Of a stretch of DNA of 59,600 nt, positions 47,995 through 57,479 are shown one piece after another. The DNA is taken from NCBI GenBank assembly GCA_000818945.1, contig KN805409.1, positions 273,758 through 333,357 on the forward strand, given 5' to 3'. How positions within the stretch are numbered: position 1 is the stretch's first letter; every line of letters begins with the position of its first letter. The notes beneath the pieces are model-generated. The model made no database searches and had not been told where the DNA came from. It was given only the letters and a program-made list of their open reading frames with translations. Source of the DNA: Schizochytrium sp. CCTCC M209059. Lineage: Eukaryota > Sar > Bigyra > Thraustochytrida > Thraustochytriidae. Position numbers and translations under genes: made by a program.

Positions 47995-49869
47995 ATGGCG
48001 GCCAAGGTCGTCGACGGCCTCTTCGTGGGCGACGCGCTGTCGTCCATGGACGTGAATTTCCTCGTGGCGAACAAGATCACGAGGGTCATCAACTGCGCGG
48101 CTCTCGAGCTGGAGAATCGGTGGGAGGCGCTCGGCATCGAGTACCTGAGCTTTGAGTGGGTCGCGGAAGAGAACTTTGATTTGCTCGCCGCAGACGGAAT
48201 GACTCAAGCCTGGGGTCAAGACGCGAATGAGTTTGAAGTCGAAGGTTGTCCTTGCGTTTGGCTTGGCAAAACGTGCGCCTTCATCGAGGAGGCCCTGGAA
48301 GTCGGCGCCGGGGTGCTCGTGCACTCTCAAGACGGCACGAACCGCGCATGTAGCTGCGTGCTCGCATATCTCATGAATGTCTACGGCTGGAGTTTGCACA
48401 AGTCCATGTCTTTTTTGCAACGCAAGCGGTCCGACTTGTTGCCCAGCCAAAAGTTTGTCAAGCAGCTTCAGCAGGTTAGCGATTGGCTCGAAACGACCTA
48501 TCTTGATGCGATGCCGCACGCTGCAGACTGGGCTGCACGCAAATTCAGATCATGGAACGTGGCCGATATCGATCTCCACATGATTAGCACGCGCGCGAAC
48601 GAGGAGCTCCTCTTGCATAACACCTATCTGAATAGCGGCGCCAGTGAACCCCAGCCCCATGCCGTCTGGGCAAAGGCAGGACACGATGCCGGAAATCTGC
48701 GCCCCAATGAATCCTCGAATACCACGGAGATGCCATTACTTTCTGACCAACAGAAAACGCTCGCCCCTGTGACAGTCTCATCACCGCACCGCGCGAAAAG
48801 GAGATCACGACGCGAGGCAGGCTTGGCGTGTAGAGAACCCAAATCAGTGTCATGGATTGACGCGGATGAAATCGTGAAAAGAGGCCAGCCCGTCATGCGG
48901 AGCCCCTTCAGTAAGCGCGTCGTGCCCGAGCGTCCTCCCGGTCCTTCGTACAGGTCCCTAGCGGCTACAGGTCAATGGAAGGAGCTCGAGTCTTCTCCTG
49001 CTGCAGATTCGCGTCGGAGTCCAAGCAAAGCGGCTGTGCCGTCTCTGAGCCCGGCAAGAACGGTCCCGTCTCCCGTCAACTTCGCAACCATTGTATATGA
49101 AGAGGGTGAGGTCACACGGGAGGAGGAGGAGGAGGAGGAGGAGGGCTCGGGTTTGAGACTAAAACCTAGAGCAACAAGACCTATACCTGAGACGCCCGGG
49201 ATGGCCGAGAGTCTTTCGACTGGACCCGAAGCTTCCAGCATGGCCGAGAGTCTACTGAGCGTCCGCGAAGACCATGCAAATCCTGCGGACGAGGGGCATT
49301 TCGAGAACACAGCAAACAGGAGCGGCGCTTCGACAAACTTTCCGTTAATGTTGGACAATTTAAACCTTGGACACTTACGATCAGCACTCCTGGCCAAGGG
49401 CGTCGTCGAAAGTGGGTCTGTGCACGCGCACCGGCCACCTTCTCCGCCCGTGTCGCCGCCACGGCGTCGCAATAAAAGTGCTTCGAAACCTGCACAACGG
49501 CCCTCTACATCCCTCACGAGGCCCACATCTGCATCTGCGAGCCGTAGTCGCGAAGTGACACGGACAGCGTCAAAATCCACTGCTAAAAGCAAGCGACTGT
49601 CCTCTTCAACAAAGAGTGTCAGGTCTTCGAAAAGTGGGTCTTCTCAGAAAATGAACCCCGGGGTGCCGACGTCATCTCGGCGTAGACGACTAGGTACCGA
49701 AAACGTTGAACCGCCGCCGACGCTGTCTAAATCTTGCCCGCCTCGCCGTCCTGCGCGCGTCGCGAGGAACCGTGGAAAGGCTCGCGCTATCTCTCAAGAT
49801 GATCATCACAATCTCACCACGACGCTTGCCGTGGACGTAGCGCAATCGAAAGTTTCCTCACGACGCTAG
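47995..49869 (+). CDS. Dual-specificity-phosphatase-like pseudophosphatase
   Basis: A 624-residue protein; the frame before the ATG at 47995 has only a GTG. Residues 5-155 follow the DSP fold: VVDGLFVGDALSSMD, NKITRVINCAALE, GIEYLSFEWVAEE, a helix, then the P-loop GVLVHSQDGTNRAC (106-119) and the C-terminal helices with WSLHKSMSFLQRKR. Active phosphatases need HCxxGxxR; here the catalytic Cys is Ser (S111) while H110, G114 and R117 are kept. The protein should bind phosphorylated partners but not hydrolyse them, as argued for STYX. The remaining 470 residues are disordered, Ser/Pro/Arg-rich, with a Glu run and basic clusters, suggesting a cytoskeletal or scaffold role (inference). Confidence 0.85.
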   Translation: MAAKVVDGLFVGDALSSMDVNFLVANKITRVINCAALELENRWEALGIEYLSFEWVAEENFDLLAADGMTQAWGQDANEFEVEGCPCVWLGKTCAFIEEALEVGAGVLVHSQDGTNRACSCVLAYLMNVYGWSLHKSMSFLQRKRSDLLPSQKFVKQLQQVSDWLETTYLDAMPHAADWAARKFRSWNVADIDLHMISTRANEELLLHNTYLNSGASEPQPHAVWAKAGHDAGNLRPNESSNTTEMPLLSDQQKTLAPVTVSSPHRAKRRSRREAGLACREPKSVSWIDADEIVKRGQPVMRSPFSKRVVPERPPGPSYRSLAATGQWKELESSPAADSRRSPSKAAVPSLSPARTVPSPVNFATIVYEEGEVTREEEEEEEEGSGLRLKPRATRPIPETPGMAESLSTGPEASSMAESLLSVREDHANPADEGHFENTANRSGASTNFPLMLDNLNLGHLRSALLAKGVVESGSVHAHRPPSPPVSPPRRRNKSASKPAQRPSTSLTRPTSASASRSREVTRTASKSTAKSKRLSSSTKSVRSSKSGSSQKMNPGVPTSSRRRRLGTENVEPPPTLSKSCPPRRPARVARNRGKARAISQDDHHNLTTTLAVDVAQSKVSSRR

Positions 49870-50115
49870 CGACAGTGAAAGCGAGTCGACCCTGATTATT
49901 TTATGGGACTTCATTCTATATTTAGTAAGGCCGCATTTGCAAAAGGAGGGTGCTGACCTCACGCAAAAGGAACGAAACAAGTGAAAGGTGTGGAGCAAGG
50001 CAGTGAGCATACCACAAGAAAATTGTATGTGAAGAAAATATGAATTGACAGAGTAGAAAAAAACGAAAGTATCGACAACTTTGTTGTATCGAGCAAACGG
50101 TGCAAAGACCTTGAT

Positions 50116-50370
50116 TTACTCGCGCGAAGTGCTGGTAACTGCAAGTTGAACAAATTCGTTCTTGTCGCCTGCGCTTGGATCGTGCAGTTGCAGACGCCGA
50201 TGGCGATACCAAAGAAGAGCGATAGCGCCGCACACGGCCATGACACCAACTACAACACCAACAATCACTTCCCGACTCGATCCCGATTCCGACGAGGAAC
50301 AATGCTCGTTTGTAAGATAATTGAATTGGCTTGGCATAACGCGAAGAACGCGAAGATCGTCAGGGATCAT
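50116..50370 (-). CDS. Possible small single-pass membrane protein
   Basis: An 84-residue frame from an ATG at 50368-50370. A hydrophilic start with one Cys and a Ser run is followed by VIVGVVVGVMAVCGAIALLW, a clear membrane helix, then a basic stop-transfer YRHRRLQ and a polar tail ending TSTSRE. The layout fits a type I or C-terminally anchored protein. It could be a complete small gene or the last exon of a longer one, but the MFS gene starts only 57 bp away on the other strand, leaving little room for upstream exons. Confidence 0.4.
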   Translation of the reverse strand: MIPDDLRVLRVMPSQFNYLTNEHCSSSESGSSREVIVGVVVGVMAVCGAIALLWYRHRRLQLHDPSAGDKNEFVQLAVTSTSRE

Positions 50371-50427
50371 CGTAAAGTGAGTGAGTCAACGTACGTGATG
50401 ATGGCATAACCAAACGAGCAGGTGACC

Positions 50428-52164
50428 ATGACGCAGCACGGGGAAACGACGAGCGCGCTCGGCGAGGGGGGCGGGCGCGGTGCGCGGTGGCCTGCGCTGG
50501 CGTGCGGATGCCTGTTGCTGGTGGTGGCCGGGAACATCTACGCCTTTGGCGTGTGGAGTGAGGCGCTCTCGCTGCGATGGCCCGAGCACGAACGCGCCCA
50601 CGGCCAGGCGCTCTTGAGCACGCTGTACGAGTGCACGCTCGTGGGTACCTACGTGCCAGTGTCCGGATTCTTCTTTCATAAGTTCGGTACGCGCAAGACG
50701 ATGCTTGTGGGCGCCGTGCTCAACACGTGCGCCTACGCAACGGTCTATCTGCAGTTCTTTAGTGGCCCCGAACGTGCGCCGAATGTCATGTCCTACGTGG
50801 CCTTTTTCATGATTGGCCACGCGACGAGCTTCATTGATATTGCTATCATTGGCAGCACGGTGCGCAACTTTTCCCTTCAAAATCGTGGCACCGTCATGGG
50901 CCTCCTCAAGGGTTACTTTGGACTGTCGGCAAGTCTCCTCGCGCTGGTTCACGAGACGGGACTCTCAGCAAGCGCCTTTCTCTTTGTCCTTGGTCCCGTT
51001 GGCTCAGCATTGGTGCTCATCTGTCTGCCTTGGACAACGTCTCCAAAATCATTGCTGGAGAGCGAGCCTCTCGCGTGGTGGAAGCTCCGGTTCCTCTTGA
51101 GTGTCGAGGTTACCATCGCAATCGTCCTCTTTTTACACTCTATTTTGGCCCGAGACGCGCCCCACTTCGTCACCCTCGTAGTACTAGTACTGGTCGCCGG
51201 AGCCTTGGGAACCACGTTCTTTACAGACTATGCGATACTGCTGTCGCGCACGCTGCGAGCCGACGGAGTTTTGGGGGGCTTGCGCGCCCCCGAGTCGGCA
51301 AACGCTTCGCTTAATGATGTCTTCGGGGACCCCGCGCGCCACCAAGAGTCCTCAGCCCTGCTTGAGGAGGAGAGTCATGCATCTGCACAGCTTGCACGAG
51401 AACACGGGACGGCCCAAGCGCCGTCCAGCCACGCTGCGGCTGAAGATATTCGAGAAGAATGTGAACCAACACGCAGTGGTGGGGCTGAGGAGGACAAGGT
51501 GGTGTCAATGACAATGTCCGAGGCCCTCCGATCTGGCCGATTCTGGCTATTCTTCTTGATGCTTCTCGTAACGATGGGCGGAGGCCTTTTCCTCGTGGGT
51601 AACGCAGCGCGAATTGTCGCGTCCAAGGGTGGAAACGATTCAGAAATCTCCATGCTGGTGTCGGTGATTTCCGTGTCGAACTGCCTCGGGCGCGTGGGCA
51701 TTGGTTTTCTTGCGGACCACCCCGTGCTGCAGCGTCACAACATTGATCGAACGTGGCTACTCATGGGCGTCACGCTCGCTATGGGCGTGGCTCAGGTTCT
51801 TTTTGCTGTTCTCCCGCTCTATGCGCTTCCGTTGGCGGGAATTCTAGGCGGCGCCTCGTACGGCGCCTCGTGGACCTTGGACCCCACGATTTTGGCAGAC
51901 ATTTGCGGGCTCGAGTACTTTGGTCTTCTCTATGCGATGGTTGGCTTTGCGCCCACGTTTGGGTCTCTTATCTTCTCCAACATTCTTGCTTCCCTCGTCT
52001 TTGAGAGCCACGCCACCGAGAACCCTGACACGCATGTGGACGAGTGTTTCGGAAATCAGTGTTTCGGCTTTGCGCACTGGCTCACGGCCGGTGTCGCCAT
52101 CATCGTGAGCATCACCGCGGGCCCTCTGCTGTCGCGCCTGCAAGCTCGCGCCAAGGCCAACTAA
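50428..52164 (+). CDS. Major facilitator superfamily transporter, nodulin-like type
   Basis: A 578-residue membrane transporter. The ATG at 50428 (MTQHGETTS) is the first in frame. Two bundles of hydrophobic helices are separated by a long acidic cytosolic loop (about residues 290-370). The first helix, ACGCLLLVVAGNIYAFGVWS, resembles the nodulin-like/monocarboxylate-transporter branch, and FHKFGTRKTMLVGA is the MFS loop 2-3 motif (G-x-x-[DR]-[RK]-x-x-x form, here FGTRKT). The second half has GFLADHPVLQRHNIDRTWLL in the corresponding loop and LGGASYGASWTLDPTILADI. The substrate is unknown; related proteins move carboxylates, amino acids or metals. Confidence 0.88.
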   Translation: MTQHGETTSALGEGGGRGARWPALACGCLLLVVAGNIYAFGVWSEALSLRWPEHERAHGQALLSTLYECTLVGTYVPVSGFFFHKFGTRKTMLVGAVLNTCAYATVYLQFFSGPERAPNVMSYVAFFMIGHATSFIDIAIIGSTVRNFSLQNRGTVMGLLKGYFGLSASLLALVHETGLSASAFLFVLGPVGSALVLICLPWTTSPKSLLESEPLAWWKLRFLLSVEVTIAIVLFLHSILARDAPHFVTLVVLVLVAGALGTTFFTDYAILLSRTLRADGVLGGLRAPESANASLNDVFGDPARHQESSALLEEESHASAQLAREHGTAQAPSSHAAAEDIREECEPTRSGGAEEDKVVSMTMSEALRSGRFWLFFLMLLVTMGGGLFLVGNAARIVASKGGNDSEISMLVSVISVSNCLGRVGIGFLADHPVLQRHNIDRTWLLMGVTLAMGVAQVLFAVLPLYALPLAGILGGASYGASWTLDPTILADICGLEYFGLLYAMVGFAPTFGSLIFSNILASLVFESHATENPDTHVDECFGNQCFGFAHWLTAGVAIIVSITAGPLLSRLQARAKAN

Positions 52165-52506
52165 GGTAAGGTAATCTATCTCCGGGGATAGTAAAATTGA
52201 TGAAAGCCAAGCCGGAATCCCCGGCAAGGCAAAGAGCATGCGTGGGTTGTATGGTATAGATAGATATCCGGTGAGCGCTCTCAAGCGGTACACACCTTTT
52301 GCTCGCCCTTGGCCGAAGACGAACCAAGTGGCTCGCGCAGGCAAAGAGAGGGCGCGCGTCTGCTCGAGTGTCGCGCACGCGCGCGCGCGCAGAGCCAAGG
52401 CTGCGCCAGGGTCTGGCGTGGCGCTCGTGTCGGGCTTCGCGCACGTACGCGCCTCCTTCTTCGCTTGACAGCTTGGTTGCTGGTGACACGGGTTGTCGCG
52501 GGCGCA
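52165..52506. other. Spacer between MFS transporter and IQ protein
   Basis: This 342-bp region contains the transporter's 3' end and the promoter/leader of the IQ gene, including a short gcgcgcgcgc run at about 52379-52391. An in-frame extension of the IQ gene exists but has no ATG. Confidence 0.35.
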
Positions 52507-54420
52507 ATGGTGGAGAAAACGAAGGCGACAGCAGCGTCAAGACCGCAGTCGCGCGCAGCGGCGCGCTCAAGGTCCAAGTCTCCGGGTCGAGCGACGTCCG
52601 CAGCGCGGTCAAAGTCCGCCGGCGTGGTGCTGGCGCCGCTCGGATCGCCAGAGGAGCGTGTGGAACAGACGCGCGCACTGTACCTGAGTGCCGGGTCGCT
52701 TGGCGCTTCTGGCGCGGCCGCTGCCGCAGCTGCCGCGGCCTCAGCAGCCGTCGACGCGAGCACCTTTCGGTCAGAGGTACTCTGCAAGAACGCTGCGCGG
52801 CCGACGCGACGAAGAAACGAGACGCTGGCTGCAGATCTGGATCGTCGCATCGACCAGCTCCTGAAACTGGCTCGAAGATGGGCCGCGAGCGCTGCGAATG
52901 CGAGTGAGGCCGTCGGACCAGTATCTCCTGGCGGGGGTGGCGGCGCCAGTGGTGCTGCGATGATGATGAGCATTGGCTCGGTGGAGTCCGGGCCTGGGCT
53001 CGGCGTTGCGAAGAAGAGGAGGCCGCGACCGCCTTTTGATTATGCCGGCGCCGTACTGAAGCTGTCGCATGACTTTGACAGTCGCGTGCAGGAACCCACG
53101 GTACATCGTTTTCTCTCCTCGCTGCTGGCCCTTATTCGGGGCAAGCCTCTGGGAAAACGGGACATTGCGCATCTGCGATCGGATCTGGTGATCTTGGGCG
53201 TTCAGGCACCGCGCGCGGAGATCTTTGCGGGTCTGCAGCAATTGCACAAGGACGCGATGGTGAACAAGGCCTCGGAAGCGGCACGAGCCTTGCGCATGCT
53301 TGCGTCCCTCGTGCTCAAGAGCACGTTGATCGCCTCTGCAACCAAGGTCCAGGCCGTGGCTCGAGGCCATATGCAGCGCGCTCTTCTTGTGCGTCAACAA
53401 CGCGAAAAGGAGGAAACGCATGCGGCGACAACCGTTCAAGCTGCAGCGCGGGGCAAGCTCGTGCGAAAGGCGAATCGTGATCGTACTATTGCGGCCCAAA
53501 AGGTACAGGCTGTGACGCGTGGGCACGCGGTGCGGAAAGAACAGGCTCGTCAGCATGGGGCCGCGAAGAAGGTGCAAGCACTGGCGCGCGGTCAGCGCGA
53601 TCGCAAGGAGATCAAGCGCCGTCACGAGGCAGCCACCCAAGTTCAAGCAATGGCGCGTGCGCGTCACGAGCGTAGAGTCTTGCAAAAGAAGAAGGAGGCT
53701 GCTACAAAGGCTCAAGCCTTGGCTCGTGGGCGCATTGTACGCCGCGAGCTTGCGGTGAAACGACGATGCGCGACGCAGGTCCAAGCTGTTGTACGTGGGC
53801 ATCACGCTCGCGAAGAACGCAAGGCCCAGACAATGGCGGCGGTCAAGGTGCAGGCGCTTGCGCGAGGACGACAACAACGCAAGCACGTCTTGTCGCGAAG
53901 TCAGTCCGCGGTCCAGATTCAGGCTGTTACGAGGGGCCATCTCGCTCGCGTCTCGCAATCCGCGCGAAACTTGGCCCAATCGGCAGAAATTCACGAGGGT
54001 CTCGAGGATCACGTTGACGAGATGTTCGAGGCCATGGCATCGGACGCCAATGCGGCGATTTGCATGAGTGAAAACTCTGATGACAAGATGGCGCTGAGTG
54101 AAAAGGATGCTGAGGCAGATGAAGCGATCAAAGAAGTTGAGGTTGCGGAGGGAGATAACATCGAGCATGAGGCGAGTCAGGAGCCTAATGGGGCGAGTCA
54201 AGAGTCCGATGAGGCGAGTCAGGAGTCTGATGAGGCGAGCCAAGAGCCTGAAACTGCAAAGTCACCGATCGATGAAAAGTCGAATGATGTCGCAGCTGAA
54301 AGCAAAGAAGCAGATCAAGGAAAGACGGATACCTTGGAAAGTTGTGAAGTGACGGAGCTTGAACGCAATGAAAATCCCGAGGACCACGACTCATCATTTG
54401 AAAATGTAAAGACAAAGTGA
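52507..54420 (+). CDS. IQ-motif repeat protein (putative calmodulin-binding)
   Basis: A 637-residue protein starting MVEKTKATAASRP. The first 170 residues are Ala/Ser/Arg-rich and disordered. A folded segment (about 170-275: FDYAGAVLKLSHDFDSRVQE, HRFLSSLLALIRG) is unassigned. About nine tandem IQ motifs of roughly 23 residues follow (about 277-490). Examples are ATKVQAVARGHMQRALL, AAQKVQAVTRGHAVRKE, AATQVQAMARARHERRV and AVQIQAVTRGHLARV. Each keeps the [IV]QxxxRGxxxR core that binds calmodulin or EF-hand light chains. The C-terminal tail is very acidic and has a short EASQESD repeat. A cytoskeletal or centrosomal scaffold is plausible. A coding-like segment in another frame continues past the stop to 54527. 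Confidence 0.8.
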   Translation: MVEKTKATAASRPQSRAAARSRSKSPGRATSAARSKSAGVVLAPLGSPEERVEQTRALYLSAGSLGASGAAAAAAAAASAAVDASTFRSEVLCKNAARPTRRRNETLAADLDRRIDQLLKLARRWAASAANASEAVGPVSPGGGGGASGAAMMMSIGSVESGPGLGVAKKRRPRPPFDYAGAVLKLSHDFDSRVQEPTVHRFLSSLLALIRGKPLGKRDIAHLRSDLVILGVQAPRAEIFAGLQQLHKDAMVNKASEAARALRMLASLVLKSTLIASATKVQAVARGHMQRALLVRQQREKEETHAATTVQAAARGKLVRKANRDRTIAAQKVQAVTRGHAVRKEQARQHGAAKKVQALARGQRDRKEIKRRHEAATQVQAMARARHERRVLQKKKEAATKAQALARGRIVRRELAVKRRCATQVQAVVRGHHAREERKAQTMAAVKVQALARGRQQRKHVLSRSQSAVQIQAVTRGHLARVSQSARNLAQSAEIHEGLEDHVDEMFEAMASDANAAICMSENSDDKMALSEKDAEADEAIKEVEVAEGDNIEHEASQEPNGASQESDEASQESDEASQEPETAKSPIDEKSNDVAAESKEADQGKTDTLESCEVTELERNENPEDHDSSFENVKTK

Positions 54421-55114
54421 ATGCTGACGCACTGGAAACAAGTTCAGAAATCGAGGCGAAAAGGTCGCCAACCAACGGAAAGCCAGACGATGGTAATTTA
54501 CCTGCAGAGAAACAAGTATCAAAGTGAGGAGCAAGCGAAGCGGACAGGTGGCGGGTCATAGCGTACTAGCAATCCCGGGTTGTCTCCGAAGGAAATGTGA
54601 GAGGAACACCAAAGTGAGATCTTAATTTTTGTAAAGTATGTAGAGCGAGATCATTGCGCGCGTTGGGCGCGCGCATTTGAATACGCGCGCACATAACTCG
54701 TGTTAATCAGGAACCTCTGGTGGACCCGACTCCAATTTGTCTCACGTTCACGTGCCACAATGGTGTAGGGTTACGCACCAACACACAGACTTCATTGCTC
54801 AAGTCCTGGCCACAGCTTGCAAGTGTTGGCTGTAGGTAGACCCGCAAATGGCCTCTTGCTCATGCAGAGAGGGTCGCTGCTGCGATTGGCAGATTGCAAG
54901 CGAGTCTGCACTTGTTTCTTCCACCATTGAGGGGGAGAATATAGTTCTCAAAATGGTTATGAAACAAGTCAAAGCTTTCTAGTAGATGAAAGTTCGGTTT
55001 TGGCCGACGCTGGCTGAGAAGTCAAAACACCTTCGAATGCAAGTGCTGATTTGATTGGGGAAACTTGTCTGTCGTAACGAATGCGATTATTTTCAACTGT
55101 AATCTGCGATCCTG
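54421..55114. other. Spacer between the IQ protein and the PhyH-family gene
   Basis: The first 107 bp look coding in the -1 frame (see findings). The remainder is A/T-richer, with a short GCGCGC palindromic stretch near 54656-54690. It should include both convergent 3' ends. No other gene is seen. Confidence 0.35.
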
Positions 55115-56050
55115 TCATGGCGTGTACGTTTGAGGGAAAAACTCATCGCGTGGGTTTACTTCTTGCGGCAGGTAGTAACGTCCGTAAATATAGTCTGGTC
55201 GACGGGTGTCACGCCACGTTACGTCGGATCGAACGAGGTGGACACCGAGAGCGCGTCGGTGACGCGTGGAAGATACACTTGCAGCGCTGCCATGCCACAC
55301 GTCCTGATGATGTACAATTGCCTCGCCTGCGCGTACAGTGATCCGCTGAATCTCAATGTCTGCATCCGAGACCCCTGCATTGCGCGCAGCTTGAGCAAGT
55401 GGGCCAAGATGATGGGCTTGGCCATGAAAAGCGGACCCGCTGGCTGTTGTTTCCTTGGCCTTGTTGTTGGGCCAGCGATGAGAGCCAACACAATATTCTA
55501 CAACGCCAGTGTCTTGATCTGCATCATCAAGGGCAATCCAGATGGTGACGCTATTGTTTTCGTACGGCTTAAACTGCGCAGATATATAGGCCGAGTCCTG
55601 ATGAAACGCGACGCCGCCTGCCAAAGGAGGCTTCCAGAGCACATCGTCTTGAGCAAGTCGTGCACCGTGGGTCCAGCCCATGAGTTCCGTGGCAAGTTTA
55701 CCGAGTGTTGGGGATCGTACAATTCCAGCGATTTGGGAGTCTGCCTTCCAACCGTTGACGATCTCACGAAAGGCGTCGGGCTTGGAGATGCCCTCGCGCC
55801 AGTGCCACTCGTCTGGGTAGATGCCCGTGTCGAAGTTGCCCTTGAAGAGGTCCTCAAAGCGGCCGCGCGCGCGTTGCACCTCATCGTTTGAGAGTACCGT
55901 GCCGACCGCGACAAAACCATCTCGAGCGAGCTTGGCCGACGCGTCGGCAGAGACGACTGGCGCAGTGGTCGAGGACAGTCGGCGCGGCAGTGCTGACAGC
56001 GTTCGGGCCGTCTCCTTCTTGGCTGTTCTTGCCACGTTGAAGACCAACAT
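55115..56050 (-). CDS. Phytanoyl-CoA dioxygenase (PhyH) family oxygenase
   Basis: A 311-residue Fe(II)/2-oxoglutarate-dependent oxygenase. The iron ligands are visible: H150 and D152 in GVAFHQDSAYI, and H253 in QDVWHGSAAS. R265/R266 in STRHRRALGVHL is the likely 2-oxoglutarate-binding Arg. The VTIWIALDDADQDTGVVEY strand and VGSHRWP are typical of the family. The N terminus (MLVFNVARTAKKETARTLSA, then LPRRLSS) is Arg-rich, lacks acidic residues apart from one Glu, and resembles a mitochondrial presequence. Family members hydroxylate phytanoyl-CoA, ectoine, or other small molecules; the substrate is not known. No peroxisomal C-terminal signal is present (ends QTYTP). Confidence 0.9.
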   Translation of the reverse strand: MLVFNVARTAKKETARTLSALPRRLSSTTAPVVSADASAKLARDGFVAVGTVLSNDEVQRARGRFEDLFKGNFDTGIYPDEWHWREGISKPDAFREIVNGWKADSQIAGIVRSPTLGKLATELMGWTHGARLAQDDVLWKPPLAGGVAFHQDSAYISAQFKPYENNSVTIWIALDDADQDTGVVEYCVGSHRWPNNKAKETTASGSAFHGQAHHLGPLAQAARNAGVSDADIEIQRITVRAGEAIVHHQDVWHGSAASVSSTRHRRALGVHLVRSDVTWRDTRRPDYIYGRYYLPQEVNPRDEFFPQTYTP

Positions 56051-57245
56051 AGTTAGTTATCTTCGCTTCGCGTCCCGAGTGTGTTCGTTAGCAGAATGCC
56101 TGAAAGATCGTCATCGCCACTCGGAAAACAATCCGGAAATCATCAAAACTCGGTTAGCCGTTCGAAAGCTTTCATCTGCCTCGACCATGAGGCCGTCTCG
56201 ACTCGTATGATGAATACCGTCTCACAAGTTTTTTGTTTTGTCAGATAGAGAAAAATGTGTGAAGAAGATGCTCAAGAAAGTAGGTTAATGTCGAGCACTC
56301 GATGGCATGAGAAACAAGAATCAGAAAAGCAGGTTTGGCAGTGTGATTGAATGCCAAGTTCTCAAAAGGCTTTCCACAGCCTCTGTAGAAACCTTCTGCT
56401 CGATAATTTCTTGCTGGAAGTAAATTTATGCAGAGAATTCGACCGAAATGGCCTGACGGAACGACCTCTCTCTCTCTCTACAGGGACAACACGTGCTGCT
56501 GAAAGAGGCTGCAGCCTTGAAAGCTTGACTAGACTTAGTGTGACCTGATGGTAGGAGGTGCTTCTGACAAACCAGGTGGCCAACGTCACCGAAGAAAGGC
56601 AGACACGAAACTGACCAAGCACTGTGGCGAAGGCAGTGGAGCTTGCACCATAGGACGCAGCAGCTGCAGAAGTAACACAAGCTGGCAACGGCAAAGAAAG
56701 TCTTTTGTATTTTTCAAAAAAGAAATCAAATTCTCATCAGTTCGCCGAGGGAGTGGAAGTGAGCCGCACAATGTATAACCATAGCTTTCGTTTTACTAAA
56801 GAGAAAATTGAGGTTCTTTTGTTATCGCTGGAGAGCTAGCTAGCTCTTGTTTGACTTTTTCCATTCATTTTTGAAAAGAACAAATATGGAGCACATTCAA
56901 ATTTACATAGTGGTGGCCTCCATGTCCTTACCGCTTTCGTCGGCACGGATGAGAATTGATCGAACAATGAGAAGGAAGACTCCATCCAGCATGCACGGTG
57001 TGTGATTGAAAAATGAGGTACCAGACAGCGTGTCGAGATGCACCGAATTGACATCGTTGAGACGGGAGCCACACCCTAACTACCCAGAGCTGGCCAAATC
57101 TTTCTCTTGCAACTTTTCCTTGCGAGATTGTGTATATCTTTGTGTCGTGCTGCATTGCATTAAGGACAAGAAGAAACCGAAGCAGGGCGACCGAAAAGAA
57201 AGTAGAGGCAAATAAAAATTATAGGTTGACTGTGTTGTGGGGTAC
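56051..57245. other. Spacer between PhyH-family gene and YY1-like gene
   Basis: This 1.2-kb region upstream of the PhyH-family gene has near-balanced composition. It includes a 16-bp palindrome agagctagctagctct near 56831-56846. Its right edge, read on the minus strand, is gtaagtac, a good splice-donor-like sequence right at the end of the coding-like extension of the YY1-like gene. No gene is supported. Confidence 0.35.
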
Positions 57246-57479
57246 TTACATGAGGGCCTTCTTCATGAGCTGCTGCATGAACGAGGGTTCGGCAGTGGAG
57301 GCATTACTTCCGAGACTGCCGCTGGCGGAGAGAGTGTTGCCGTTGGATGTCGAGGCCAGAAGATTTGACACGGATCCAGAGGGGAAAACGGGGGGCGCAT
57401 AGAGGTGACTTTCGTATGCGGAAGGCGAAAAGAGGTGTGCCAAGGGTGATGCTGCCGGCGTAAAGTCTTCGGTGGGGTT
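57246..57479 (-). other. Coding-like extension after the in-frame stop of the YY1-like gene
   Basis: Immediately after the TAA of the YY1-like gene, the same frame runs 77 more codons to a second TAA at 57246-57248. The encoded sequence (for example SPLAHLFSPSAYESHLYAPP and SFMQQLMKKALM) has protein-like composition. Its final helix resembles the FFDDFMAQLKM just before the first stop. It could be translated by readthrough or be an alternative exon. Confidence 0.4.
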
